A stretch of 64,000 bases of DNA from Cordilura impudica (taxonomy: Eukaryota; Arthropoda; Insecta; Diptera; Scathophagidae), in assembly GCA_963682025.1 (NCBI GenBank), contig OY821517.1, forward strand, positions 295,414,344-295,478,343. Reading direction: 5' to 3'. A program made the translations under genes and the position numbers. Under the pieces are notes generated by a model, which worked only from the letters and a program-made list of their open reading frames with translations, did not search any database and had not been told where the DNA came from. Below, one piece after another: positions 22,960 to 34,520 of the stretch. How positions within the stretch are numbered: position 1 is the first letter of the stretch; each line of letters begins with the position of its first letter.

Positions 22960-23930
22960 TCAGGAGATGCCCTTACAAATGCAGTGCATTGCGTTGATCG
23001 CAGGAAAATGGTTTATGGGAATGAGGAAAGAGGGAGTAGTATTTGTGCAGTTTATTTCACAGACGGCTAGTTCGACTGATAAACGTTAAGCGGTCAACTG
23101 GACAATAGACTACAAAAGGATGTGATCTACTTGAGAAACGGGTAGAGGGAACTGAAACTCGGGCCACTTGGATTGAGTTCGATAATCTCAGTAGAACATT
23201 TCCCATGGTTGTATCTGTAGAACAACCCACATTCTCATTAATGAGCAGCAATGTGTCATCCTTCGCACATGGTCCAGTAAAATAGACTTTTAATATATGG
23301 CAGTTGTATTCCATTTACGGTCGTATGTAGGTAGTATAGATTTTAAGGAGATCAGGAGGAGTGAAGTAATTTTTGAACCATTTTAAGAAACCAAGACAAT
23401 TGAATGCTTCTTTCGACACTTAAACAACATGTTCGTTTCAACGGTCATTGCATTGATTTCGCTTGGCCGGAACATCAAAAGTATCCGATTCACTCTATGG
23501 GTCAACAAACAACATTTTACCCCTCAAAGAAATTTAGTAACAGCTCTTGCTTGAGTGTGTCATTCATTGTCTGCCTTTTGCCCCCCAAACACAAAAAGGC
23601 TTGGCCTACAGATTAAAGCAAAATGTATGAACAAAGTTGCTGTCATCTAAGATATGGAAAAGAGAGGAAGAAAGAACAGAACCTTGTGATACCCCTTAAT
23701 TAAGCTGAAACTGGTTGGAGAGACCTCATTCATACAACATGTATAGGACAGTCTCTGAGAAAACTCAATGTAAATCGAGTCATTGCCGACCCAAAATGCA
23801 AGTTTTGATATTAAAGCACCATACCACACGCGATAAAAGGCCTTGGAAAAATCTAGGGCATTCACTTTATTTCTTCCAAAATTGTGAATGGAATCATTGA
23901 AGGTGACCAATATGGCTTATTCCTGATAAT
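22960..23930 (-). pseudogene. Jockey-like LINE, decayed copy c
   Basis: The minus strand retains FNDSIHNFGRNKVNALDFSKAF (RT) near 23900-23830 and the C-terminal VYCPVDRLTFISRTSRL near 23060-23115. It matches the copies at 44530-45672 and 52342-53980 over its length, with a large central deletion. No YADD box remains. It sits within the mariner relic. Confidence 0.7.
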
Positions 23931-24529
23931 TCGCATAAAACATGCGCATGACCTTGTAGACCGATAAGCCGACCTTTGCTTTCTTTGGCGTCGGTTCGAG
24001 CGGAGAGACGCATTCGGTGTGCTGTAATGGATCCATGTTTCATCAACGGCACAAAAACTCATCCTGTTTAAATTGCGCAATGTTGAAATTGCTACATGAT
24101 TGCATTTATGGTCAATTGTGAGCAAACGTGGAACCCATCTTGCAACCAGTACCAGATCGTGAATTTTATGACTTTTTCGGGTGCACTAACCACAGTTGGC
24201 CGCCCAGAACATTCGGCGTCACAATGAAACTCAGTGATCTACGTTTTTACAATTGAAATTGATAAAGCTTGGTTTGAGTGATGGTTTTTACCCAAAAAAA
24301 GGCCATTCCAAATTCACGTTTTAATTTTTGCAAAAATTCTCGAGGTAGTATGTTTTGAATAGCTGCCAAACATAAACGTTGGTTATGGATCTTGCTCAAA
24401 ATTTTACAGTGTTGACTTTTAATTTACTACGAGCGAAATTAAAAAAGTCACTTATATTTGATCCTCCCTCGAATTAAGATAAATTTAAACTTATTTACGA
24501 TAAATATTACAATATTGATTCTAGGACGA

Positions 24530-24790
24530 TATAAGCGATCTCATAGGGGACATTTGTAAGGGTGCTAGATCTGAACATGCAACGATTATTATTAATTCAA
24601 ATATCGATCGAAATATATTGCCTTTTGTTCGCAAAGTGTACATGGACACACAGACCTACGGGCGGACATAGTTAAATGAACTGAGAAAAAGATTCTGATG
24701 CAATTGGTAAGATAGAAGTTGGGTCTAGGTTAAGTACTTGAAAGTTATCGGCATCACCTGCAAGACATTGTACCGGCACCACATAGTGAT
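24530..24790 (+). repeat. ~800-bp repeat, 3' fragment
   Basis: CATAGGGGACATTTGTAAGG leads to ACACACAGACCTACGGGCGG and ends CACCACATAGTGATA. Strongly diverged. Confidence 0.55.
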
Positions 24791-25746
24791 AAAAAGTACA
24801 AATATGAGTGCAACAAATTGAGTGATTTGACTGTTTCCAAGATCCTACCCAGCAAAAAATCGTGATTTTAGCAGCGATGTATTCTTTTCTGGCTTATCGT
24901 AACCTTTCCTAATAATTTACTTCCGAGAATGAAGTTAAGAAAGACCGAAAATAAAAAAATGCTTTATATAACTGAGAAACGCATTTATCATCTCTGGCTA
25001 ACGATGATGATCGCATTGACCGAATATGTTGAGAATGATGGCGAAAATAAAATGTATGCCATTCATTTGCGAAAAGGCAATTTAAGTGCTTTTTTTTTCT
25101 TAACACATACCCACACATAACACACACCCAAACACGTATCGGATACATACACAATAATCTCATACATGTGTGCATGTAATCCCCTCCGTAATAAAATTGA
25201 TATTTAAACCAACTAAAATTGGCCGAAAAACAAACATGAATAAACCAAAAATAAACTCGCACATTTTAACATAAGAACTATCTAACATTTTTTATTTTTT
25301 TTTGTTTGTTTCGTCCAACTTCTTAGATACCACAACAAACTATTGTATGTGAAACTTTTCCTCTAAAAACTGTTTGTCGTATGCTCACATGTACGCCACC
25401 AGCTCTATCTGCACTCCACTCACCACTACAGTCCATAAGAATGTTTGTTTAAATAAAAAATAAAATAAATAAACTCTTTTTGTGTTTTTTGCATTCTTAT
25501 GCAAATAAGTCCAATACAACAACATTAACAACAACCACTTCTTATTCAACAACTTTGCATTTGTTTAAAATAACAAATTCTATCAAAGGAAATACTCAAT
25601 TCCTCTAAGCGGAATAATATTAAAAAAAAAAATAGAATAATAATCCTCAAAAAAGTAAGAAGTGTTTTTTAAAGTGTACTTTAACATGTAAATGAAAATA
25701 AATAAGAAAAATTCACATAATTTTACTTAATCTTAAAAAAAAAAAA
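24791..25746. other. No gene recognised
   Basis: AT-rich DNA with CACACA-rich tracts near 25105-25150 and a poly-A run near 25735. Open frames at 24909-25262 overlap these tracts and show no domain. Confidence 0.4.
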
Positions 25747-26519
25747 CAAGTAAGAAATTTGTGGTCCATGTAGACCGACTATACGATACTCTATAATATG
25801 CATTTGGAGAAAAGTACTTATGTAGGTCCAACTAATTGTATATAGAAAATAAGCATAAATCAAGTTCGAGTGGCATTGTTATTATTTTGTTTTTTGTTTC
25901 CTCAGATATAAAAAAGTTCACATCGGTTGCTATATATATGTGGAGACTAGGTCGAAAAGTGGACCGATCCCGACCATATTTGATAAAGCCACTTATTTTT
26001 TGCAAAAACATATACAAAACAAATTTGAGAAAAATCTGTGAAATATTTTTGTTTTTTAATAAATTTAAGTGAAGATCGGGAAGCAGCTCTATATGGGGGC
26101 TATGTCTAACAATTGCCTTGCAGGGTTTATTTTTGGACTACTGATTAACGGGTATAATAAACACACACCTAATTCTTGATAATTGGATCTAATGACAATT
26201 TAAGTCAATCACATAGGCATCATTTGTACGGGGACTAGGTCTGACCATAAACCGATTCCCAACATTTTCAATACCATTCGTCCCATGGGCGATGAATGTT
26301 ATGTAACAAATTTCATCAAAATATATTCATATTTGAGACCTTTAGTTTGATTACATGATTTACATGGACACACGGACGGACGGACGTCTCTAAATCGACT
26401 GAAAAAGTAATTCTGAGTCGATCGGTATAATAAAAGATGGGTCTAGGTGAAGTATTTTAGTAGTTTAAACAACAGCACAACCTCATTATTCCCTGACCAC
26501 ATAGTGGTATAGGGTATAA
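25747..26519 (+). repeat. ~800-bp repeat, complete copy
   Basis: It starts CAAGTAAGAAATTTGTGGTCC and ends CACATAGTGGTATAGGGTAT. A GGACGGACGGACG run lies near 26374. Confidence 0.7.
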
Positions 26520-26622
26520 AAATGTGGGTGACTCCGTAAGAAGACCTTTCTTAGACAACAATCTAAATAATTTCTTATTTAACAGTAGTGGAACACAAAT
26601 ATGAACAAGCACAGCAGCAAAA

Positions 26623-26977
26623 TCTATAATATTAATAAGCTAGGCGATTTCTTGTGACCGATGTTTTGTTCTACCGTTTTATCCCGATTTTGACCAATTT
26701 TGAAAGGTATTTCTTCTTAGTCGTTTTGCAGATTTACAGATTTTTAAATTTTTTCCTTTGTTTTGCGTAAATTGCATTTAAAGTTGCTACTAACCCATAC
26801 ATAAAATTATACATATGCTATGTGTGTTTTATTAAATTTGTTAATGTGTTTGTTAATGAGTTTGTTATCTTCATTCACAATAATAATAAACCATAAAAGT
26901 GTTCGTTTGTGGATTGGCTAAGTGGAAAAAAACCTCCTAGAAATTGCACTCGAATTTCGAGCGTTGGAATCTGCTAG
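26623..26977 (+). mobile_element. Helitron family A, complete copy
   Basis: A|TCTATAATATTAATAAGC at 26622-26623, hairpin CTCGAATTTCGAG, then CTAG|T at 26974-26978. 355 bp, non-coding. Confidence 0.8.
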
Positions 26978-27197
26978 TTGTTTAACTAATCCTCTTCAAT
27001 GGCCACAATAATAACATTAGCCAACAAGGTTTTGGACTGGAGCAACCAAATATCTTTCCTAGGGTAATTTGGTGGGCTGAATTCGAATCTGTAATTGGTT
27101 TTTCTCTATCACGTCAGGTTTTCGAGATACCAAGAAAATGTTTTTTTTTCGTTTTTTACATAAAAAATCATTTATTTACTTAAAAATCAATGAATTT

Positions 27198-28440
27198 TCA
27201 AAAGTGAATGGCGTTATTTGAACGTCGTTTGTATTTTGTTGGTTCGGTTTCATGTATTAGAGTCCAGCAATAGTCTCCCAGCATGCTTTTGTCCCAAAAT
27301 CCTTGATAATTTCTTTCAATTTTCATTAAATCTTGGTGAGCACGCTCCCAAAAATCTAAATGCGAATGAAGAAAATGCATTTTGAGTGACATTCGTACAC
27401 TTAATTCGTGATAATTTTTCAATAATTCAGCAACAATTTGTCTGTAGTTTTCATTCTTATTGTTTCCAAGAAAACTGTCCACGATGCTCTTAAAAGATTT
27501 CCAGGCTGCATATTCTTTCTCCAATAAACTTTGTGAAAAATTGTCATCATTCAATAGCTTCCTGATCTGAGGGCCAACAAATAAACTTTCTTTGATTTTA
27601 GCATATGAAATTATAGGAAAAACCGCTAACAAATATTTAAATGCTGTCCAGAGCCTTAACAATTTTATATGCAGCGGCGGAAGAAGAACGTCATTTGGAT
27701 CAAATTGTGGTTTATTTGAAACGTTTTTTTCCTGGTGAATACTCAGTTTTTTTGGCTACTCTGTTCTGACGTAATGATGACATGTAGCGCGACTATCCCA
27801 TAGACAAAGGAAGCAACAATATTTTGTGAAACCTCCTGGCATACCAGTCAACAAACCAATGACCTAAAACAGATTCATTTACAGTTATTTAGGATGATCT
27901 ATACTATATGTACAAATAAATTTAAATCGAACACCTTAAGGTCACCACAGATCTTCCATTTATGATCGTTGTATTTGAGTAATATCAAAATTTCAGTCAT
28001 TGATTCGTAATTTTCCTTTGTATTAATGGCATGAACAATTGGTATGGATGGTCCTTCATTCCCATTATGCAAAAGAAGAGCCTTTAAACTGTACTTAGAG
28101 CCATCAATAAATAATCTCCATTCAGTTTTGCCACATGGCTGGTTCATTTTTTGAAATAAACCATCAACATCAGTACAATATAGAATAGAGTGTTTCTTTT
28201 CAAAATATACAGCCAATTCCAAGGTTCCATCTCTGCAACTACAAGATGTTTCCACTGCTGCATGCGTCAAGCTAGTAATTTTGCGTCTTGCTTCGTTAAA
28301 TGTAAATCCCGAATTAGATCATTCAGCTCAGCTTGAGTCACTAAATGGCGTTCATCATCAGCCTCATACAAACTACCACTGCTGGTGAAAGATGTTTCGG
28401 ACCCACTGGGAATGACTGGCAATGGATCATTTGGTGGACG
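27198..28440 (-). pseudogene. Uncharacterised multicopy arthropod protein, broken
   Basis: Reading on the minus strand: VTQAELNDLIRDLHLTKQDA, then DVDGLFQKMNQP, EWRLFIDGSKYSLKALLLHN, IPIVHAINTKENYE, WKICGDLKV, YCCFLCLWDSRA, LLPPLHIKLL, KESLFVGPQIRKLLND, FLGNNKNENY, MSLKMHFLHSHLDFW and SMLGDYCWTL, ending YKRRSNN. I recognise this order from an abundant uncharacterised protein in aphid, hydra and other animal genomes, usually treated as transposon-derived. I know no assigned function. Here it is broken between 27663 and 27898 by frameshifts (the CCFLCLWDSRA and LLPPLHIK blocks lie in other frames). The block with Cys-rich CCFLCxWDSR could bind metal. The start is not determined. It lies directly beside a 123-bp tandem array, so the two may belong to one element. 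Confidence 0.6.
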
Positions 28441-28564
28441 TTGAACTGGTTTTAAACCGATTATTATGATTATTATGAAGTCTTTGAGTGAGTGTGCGCT
28501 TCTGTCGAATTAATAATTGTGAAATTGTGGTGTCAGTATTGACTGTTTTACAGTATTGACAGCA

Positions 28565-29610
28565 TCCGATAATAATCCAACCCATAAAAACAAAGTTTTT
28601 ATTAAAACTCATTCTTTCCTTATGCATATGAATTTTGAATATCTCCGCGACTGTGCGTGACTGTGTGTGACTATCTTAAAATTATTCTTTGGCCACAACA
28701 AATCTATGAACAAAGCTTCAGATCAGTCGGATGAGGGGATGTGGGGTTTTAATCTCTCCGTGACTGCGTGGCTAAGTCAAACTTAATATTTCTTCACAGC
28801 AGGTCTATCGACCAAGTTTTAGATCGATCGGATAAGGGAAAATGGGTTTTAAATCACTCCGTGACTGTGCGTGACTATGCGTGACTGAGCGTGACTATGT
28901 CGAAGTTGATCTTTCTTTACAGCAAGTATATCTACCAAGTTTTAGATCCGTCGGATGAGGGTAAATGACATTTAGATCACTCCGTGACTGTGCGTGACCA
29001 TGCGTGACTGTGCGTGGCTAAATCAAAGTTAATCTTTTTTTCACAGCAAGTGTATGGACCAAGTTTCAGATCGATCGGATAGGGGAAATGACATTTAGAT
29101 CACTCCGTGACTGTGCGTGACCATGCGTGACTGTGCGTGACTAAGTCAAAGTTAATATTTTTTTCACAGCAAGTGTATGGACCAAGTTTGGGATCGATCG
29201 GATGAAGGGAAATACTATTTAGCTCACTCCGTGGCTGTGCGTAACCTCACGTGACTGTGCGTTACTAAGTCGAAGTTAATCTTTTTTTCACAGCAAGTGT
29301 ATGGACTAAGTTTCAGATCGATCGGATGGGGGAGGGGGGGAAATGACATCTAGATCACTCCGTGACTGTGCGTGACCATGCGTAAGTCAAAGTCAATCTT
29401 CTTTCACAGCAAGTGTATGGGCAAAGTTTGAGATCGATCGGATGAGGGGAAATAATATTTAGTTCACTCCGTGATTGTGCGTGACTGCCCCTAAATTAAT
29501 CAGTAGTCACGATAAGACTATATGGGGGAATAGGGTCCACCCATGGCAGAGAGACAGACAGACAGACAGAGAGTATGAGTTAAGAGAAAGAGTTTAAAAA
29601 ATGAACAAGA
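28565..29610 (+). repeat. 123-bp tandem array, copy 1
   Basis: Repeats are anchored on CTCCGTGACTGTGCG at about 28756, 28856, 28979, 29102, 29226, 29355 and 29466, mostly 123-124 bp apart. Each unit holds several shorter GTGACTGTGCGTGAC steps and an ACAGCAAGTGTATGGACCAA segment. The left end carries ACCCATAAAAACAAAG and CTTTCCTTATGCATATGA, and the right end AGTATGAGTTAAGAGAAAGA. Both also occur, reversed, at 59935-60050 and 60840-60910. A short GACAGACAGACAG run sits at about 29554. Confidence 0.85.
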
Positions 29611-30129
29611 TGTTACGCCAGTTGATTCGAATTCAGCGCACCCAGATTGGTTAAAAACATGCTTCGATTCGTTTCGAAAAATAAAAAAGTTTCCCAATAT
29701 TCTGGAGCATTGTTCACATACCCATTTGCAAAGTCCATATGTTTTATATATTAACTAAAATAAATGGATTTCTACGTGCTACACGCAATATTTTGCGAAC
29801 GGTATCTTCATGGATGTCTGCCGAAGCGAAACATTAATTCTGGGATTCTCTTTTACTGATTCCAAAATAGTTCGCTTTTTCCACGACTATGAAAATGTTT
29901 TGGACGACTGTGAAAATGTTTTTTGGCTTTAAAAATGAGAAGCGGGGGTTATGTGGAATGTATCCTGTAGAAAATATTAAAAACAGAGTATAGTTTTTTT
30001 GCATGCCTAGCAAATTTAGTTTCTCAGCGCCTTAAATGCATTATTGAAACGAGTTGGCAAAATTACTACCAATAATTTCAATTCATAAGTACAATTAACA
30101 AAAAAAGAAAAAACTAAATAAAAAACATA
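29611..30129. other. No gene recognised
   Basis: AT-rich; the last part may be the 3' untranslated end of the LINE that starts at higher coordinates. Confidence 0.35.
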
Positions 30130-30630
30130 AATTATAATATAAAAATAATATAAGTAGGTTAAGTTTGAGATCTTAAAAGTTTAGTTATGTTTTGCAAGAT
30201 AAATTCTTTTAATAATTTTTTAAATATTGAAATTCTATTTTCCGTTTTAATATTTTGAGGTAATTCATTATACTCGCGACTACCAGAAACTCTACACGCT
30301 GTTTGGTTGTTTCCAACATACTCCAAGCTACAGTTAATTCCCATTATTGTATTGATTGCATATTGATTTGTTCGATTTTGTATCGTGTGATGTCCAATAT
30401 TGTGCAGGCACTTGGAGACATATAATAAAAGCTGCATTTTAAAAAGGACCATAGATTGGTAAGATTTTCCTATTAGCATATAGTAAAATAGTTGGATAAG
30501 TTATTGGAAGGTTGTATACTAATTGCAAGGCTTTATTCTGTATTCGTTGAAGCGATTTTAATTCATTAGTCTTCCTATAACCATATGAAAAAGCTAAATA
30601 ATTTAAGTGACTTTGAATTAGAGCATTATA

Positions 30631-31891
30631 CGAGGGCGGATCAATAAGTCCGAACTTCCCTCGTAGTTATATGAAATGCAACACTGCTCCCATCAAGCAC
30701 CACCTGTTGATAGATACCTATAAAATTTTGAGCAAGTTCCGTCATTTACTTTGCGTTTAACAGCTGTTCAAAACATACAACCTCGTGGTTTTTTTAAAAA
30801 TGGAGAAAAGTGAATTTCCAGTGCTCATTAAACATTATTCTTTGCGAAAAAAAATCGTGAATAAAACCAAGGAAAAGCTTGATAAATACTATGGGGACAC
30901 TGCACCATCGATTTCAATGGTAAAAAAGTGGTTTACTTACTTTCGTTGTGGCCGCACAAACACAAATGACGCTGAACGTTCTGGACGGCCAATTGAGGTC
31001 AATACATCCCAAAATGTCGAAAAAATCCACGATGTGGTGTTGGCCGATCGAAGAGTAAAAGTGCGTGATATTGCTGATGCCATAGGAATTTCATATGACA
31101 GTGTGGTTTCGATGTTAAATGATCAATTGGGTTTAAGAAAGCTGTCTGAAAGATGGGTGCCGCATTTGCTCACAATTGACCATAAACGTAATCGTGTGAC
31201 AACTTCAGAGGATTGTTTGGAGTTGTTTAACCGCAATTCGAATGAGTTTTTGCGGCGTTTTGTAACTGTGGATGAAACATGGATCCATTACAACACTCCG
31301 GAGACCAAGCAGCACTCTAAACAATGGGTTTCTCCGGGTGAACCGGCTCCGAAGAAGGCCAAGGTAAGTCTGTCGGCAACAGCTTTTTGGGATGCACGCA
31401 GGATAATCCACATTGATTACCTTCAAAAGGGAAAGCAATAAATGGCGAATATTATGCTAACTTATTGGACCGATTTAACGAGGATATAAAAAAAAAAAAC
31501 ACATATGGCCAAGAAAAAAGTTATTTTTCATCAAATAATGCATGGGTGCACACGTGTGCAGTCTCAATGGAAAAATTCCATGAATTGGGCTACGAATTGG
31601 TACCTCATACGCCATATTCTCCGGATTTAGCCCGCAGTGACTATTTTCTATTTCCAAACCTAAAGAAATGGTTCGGTGGAAAGAGATTTAGCTCCAACGA
31701 TGAAATTATTGATCAAACAAATGCCTATTTTATGGACCTCGAAAAATCCTATTTTTTGGAAGGGATACAAAAATTGGAGAAACGTTGGACTAAGTGTATT
31801 GAGCTAAAAGAAAGTATGTTGAAATAATTTTTTTTGCAAAAAAAAAACTGTGTTTCATTGTAAAAGTCACTGACTTATTGATCCGCCCTCA
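30631..31891 (+). mobile_element. mariner element, 1261 bp, with TA duplication
   Basis: The left end CGAGGGCGGATCAATAAGTC and the right end complement TGAGGGCGGATCAATAAGTC are inverted repeats, flanked by TA at 30629-30630 and 31892-31893. It interrupts the LINE coding sequence, which reads on across the junction. Confidence 0.92.
30785..31827 (+). pseudogene. mariner transposase, broken between catalytic residues
   Basis: In the first frame (ATG at about 30799), YGDTAPSISMVKKW is followed by DAERSGRPIEV and VRDIADAIGISYDSV, the two helix-turn-helix regions. WVPHLLTIDHK and the first catalytic Asp in VDETWIHYNTPE come next. The reading stops at TAA 31439. A later frame (31465-31827) carries HELGYELVPHTPYSPDLARS and ends LEKRWTKCIELK. 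The usual HQDNA box is damaged: at about 31529-31545 one base is missing from the Asp codon, giving FSSNNAW in the open frame. So the second catalytic Asp is lost and the enzyme should be dead. The third Asp (ARSDYF) is present. Overall length matches a normal mariner transposase. Confidence 0.9.
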
Positions 31892-32680
31892 TATATTAAC
31901 AATTTCGTACCTTTTTTAAATTTGTTTTTGAATTTGTATAAAAAACCGACAGCTTGAGCCGTCTTTTCCTTCAGATTTTTCAGGTGTTGATCCCAAGCAA
32001 GATTACTTTGCAGATTTATACCCAAGTACCTTATAGATTTGACTTGCATAGTTTCTCTATCATCAACAAATACAGAAAAGTTATTGTTCTTGTAAATTCA
32101 CATATTTAGGCAGCATCACGTTCCATATATGCCTGGACTACCGTTTCTTGCTTATATGGGTAAAACAGCATACACAAAGAGTTTTTCTGATAATCCAAAG
32201 TTTTTTAAATCATTTAAGAAAATTGTGACACTGCAAACTCAACCAGACGAAGAGAGCTTAATAATAGCAGTTTCCTTCTATAAATACCATAATGTGTACG
32301 TTTTTGTAACAGGATTTCATGGTCTATTAGATCAAACGCTTTAGTAAAATCATAAAAACTCCCAGCAACGCCGCTGTGACCTTCAACCAAACCTTTACAA
32401 ATAAAATTATTAACATTTACTACCGCTTCTTCAGTACCACATCCTTTCCCAAATCCTTATTGAAAAGCATATAAGTTGTTGCTATACATATAACCAGAAA
32501 TTTGGTTGTACAAAATCCTCTCAAATACATTGTCAATTATTGATAGGACAGCAATTGGTCTATAATTGTCAGTGGTTGAAGCATTTATTCCCTTGGGAAT
32601 CGGTATTATCTTATGGATTTTTAGAACATTTGGATATGAACTACTATTTATTATAGTTATTATTAAAGATATATACAAGA

Positions 32681-34520
32681 CTAGATGTGTCCCGGTGTGC
32701 TTCGCTACACCCTCCCCCTGCCCCCCCCCACGAATCGTTATGAGAGGGCTCACGCAAAGTCCCAAGGCTCTCACTAATACAGTTATTCAGATATATCACA
32801 TTTAATATTAAGTTTGTGTAGGGGTGCCACGCGCATTTGTCCAATCCCGCCCATTTTTTTGTCTGACTACTCACGTTAATAATAGATGACCTCAGACAAA
32901 TTTGCAAAGCTTTCTCTATCATATTAATATATATGATATTTAAAATTTACTTTGTATGGGAGGTGCCACATATTTTAAAAAATTGCAGCCTGAAGCACTC
33001 CCATATCTGCTGTAGGACCCTGTGAAAATTTCAGGAAGGTCAGATGAGTAGTTACGGAGATTACCTCCTACAAACAAACACATATTACCTCTTTATTATG
33101 TTAGTATAGATTATTAGTGTAGATGTTTTTATTCGAATACTTGCTGATATACAATGTTTTTTGGTTTTTTCATTCGGTACAACAATTATCAGATTTTTCG
33201 GCGTTCCTACCCTGGAGCAAGGTACATGTAGCTGCCCGTGAGAAGAAGATGGATTATCAAAATTAGATCTGGCAACACTTTACTATTGGGCTTGAACTTA
33301 GAATATCATTTGGCAATTTTTCTTTTTAGCGACTTTTGATTTTGAAGATTTTTTTGGACGATTGTTATTTTTCGCAATTTTCGGTATTGGCGAATTTTTG
33401 ATTTTGGCGATATATTTTCCACGACAAATAACATTGATAACTAATGTACTTGTCGAAAGACTATTGCTTTCGCAGTACTTCATATTATTTATATAGGAGG
33501 TGCCACGCCCACTAATCCCATCCCGCCCAATTTTTATTGGACTACTCATATTAATATCTGATGAAATTGTGCAAAATATCAAGTCTTTCCCTTTTATAGT
33601 ACACCAGTTATATGATATTAGATATCTACTTTACATGGGCGGTGCTACGCCCACTACTTCGATGACGCCCATTTTTTTGTTCGACTAATCTTACAAAGAA
33701 CCTATGGGCTCACGCAAAGCCACAAAGCTCTCTCTTTTACAGTACTCCAGATATATGACATTAAATAGTTACTTCGCATGGGGAGTGCCACGCCCATTGG
33801 TGTGAACCCGCCATTTTTGTCCGACTACTCATACTAAGATATGATGGTGTCGTGCAAATTGTCAAAGCTTCCCTTTTTTGGAAAACCTGTTATATGATAC
33901 AAAGTTATATGATACTTTGTACGGGCGGTGCCATGCCCACTGCTTCGATCACGCCCATTTTTTGTCTAAATAATCACATGAATAACTTATGGGCTCACAC
34001 AAAGTCCCAAGACTCTCACTGTTACAGTAGTCCTGATATAAGGCATTCTATATTTATTTTGTATGGCAGGTGCCACGCCTATTGGTCCGATACTGCCCAT
34101 TTTTTGTCCGACTACTCACATTAATAATATGTGAAACCAGACAAATTTGAAAAGCTCTCTCTATCACAGTACTCGAGATATATAATATTGAATTATTACT
34201 TGTGTGGAGGTACCACGCCCACTTGTCCGATCCCGCCCATTTCCGGCGTAGCCACTAATATTAACAATAGGTGACCTCACACAAATTTGCAAAATTAAAA
34301 AATTTGCAAATTTGATATTAAAAATTTACTTTGTGTGGGTGTTGCCACGCCCACTAAAAATATTTTAAAAATTATAGCCTATAGCACTTCCCATATCCGC
34401 TGTAAGACTCTGTGAAAATTTCAGGAGTATCAGATGGGTAGTTACGGAGATTACCTCCTACAAACAAACAAACAAACAAACAAACAAACAGACATTACCT
34501 CTTTATAATATTAGTATAAA
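32681..34520 (-). mobile_element. Helitron family C with tandem subrepeats and helicase remnant
   Basis: The minus-strand 3' end is the GGTGTAGCGAAGCACACC stem-loop, nine bases, then CTAG at 32684-32681 followed by T. The opposite end at 34520 reads TTTATACTAATATTATAAAG, preceded by A, where a sister end at 33110 has the proper TCTATACTAAC. The flanking LINE reading frame resumes on both sides. Between the ends lie about nine diverged units of roughly 150 bp built on GGTGCCACGCCCAC and CCGCCCATTTTTTGTC, plus CAAACAAACAAACA next to each 5'-type end. Confidence 0.75.
33125..33262 (-). pseudogene. Helitron helicase C-terminal remnant
   Basis: Minus-strand translation gives SHGQLHVPCSRVGTPKNLII, followed by a short charged tail. 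The HGQLYVACSRVG-PKNL motif is the last conserved motif of the Helitron/Pif1-type helicase that unwinds DNA during rolling-circle transposition. Only this C-terminal tip remains; the Rep nuclease and the rest of the helicase are absent. It lies inside the family-C Helitron, in the element's own orientation, which supports a deletion derivative of an autonomous parent. Confidence 0.75.

Larger units (their letters stand above)
20825..24471 (-). mobile_element. mariner relic split by two LINEs
   Basis: The left end TGAGAGCGGACTTATT (after TA at 20823-20824) and the right end CGAGGGAGGATCAAATATAA (complement at 24471) resemble the ends of the mariner at 30631-31891. Three mariner segments remain: 23931-24471, with GRPTVVSAPEKV, LTIDHK and VDETWIHYSTPNA; 22923-22959, with NLLDRFND; and 20825-21084, the C-terminal third. 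A Jockey-like LINE (22960-23930) and an I-like LINE (21100-22922) separate them. Without the inserts about 840 bp remain, so internal deletions have also occurred. Confidence 0.75.

Noticed and set aside
28565..29500. Possible CRISPR-like array
   Set aside because: Units are 123 bp with no repeat-spacer structure, in a eukaryotic transposon landscape.
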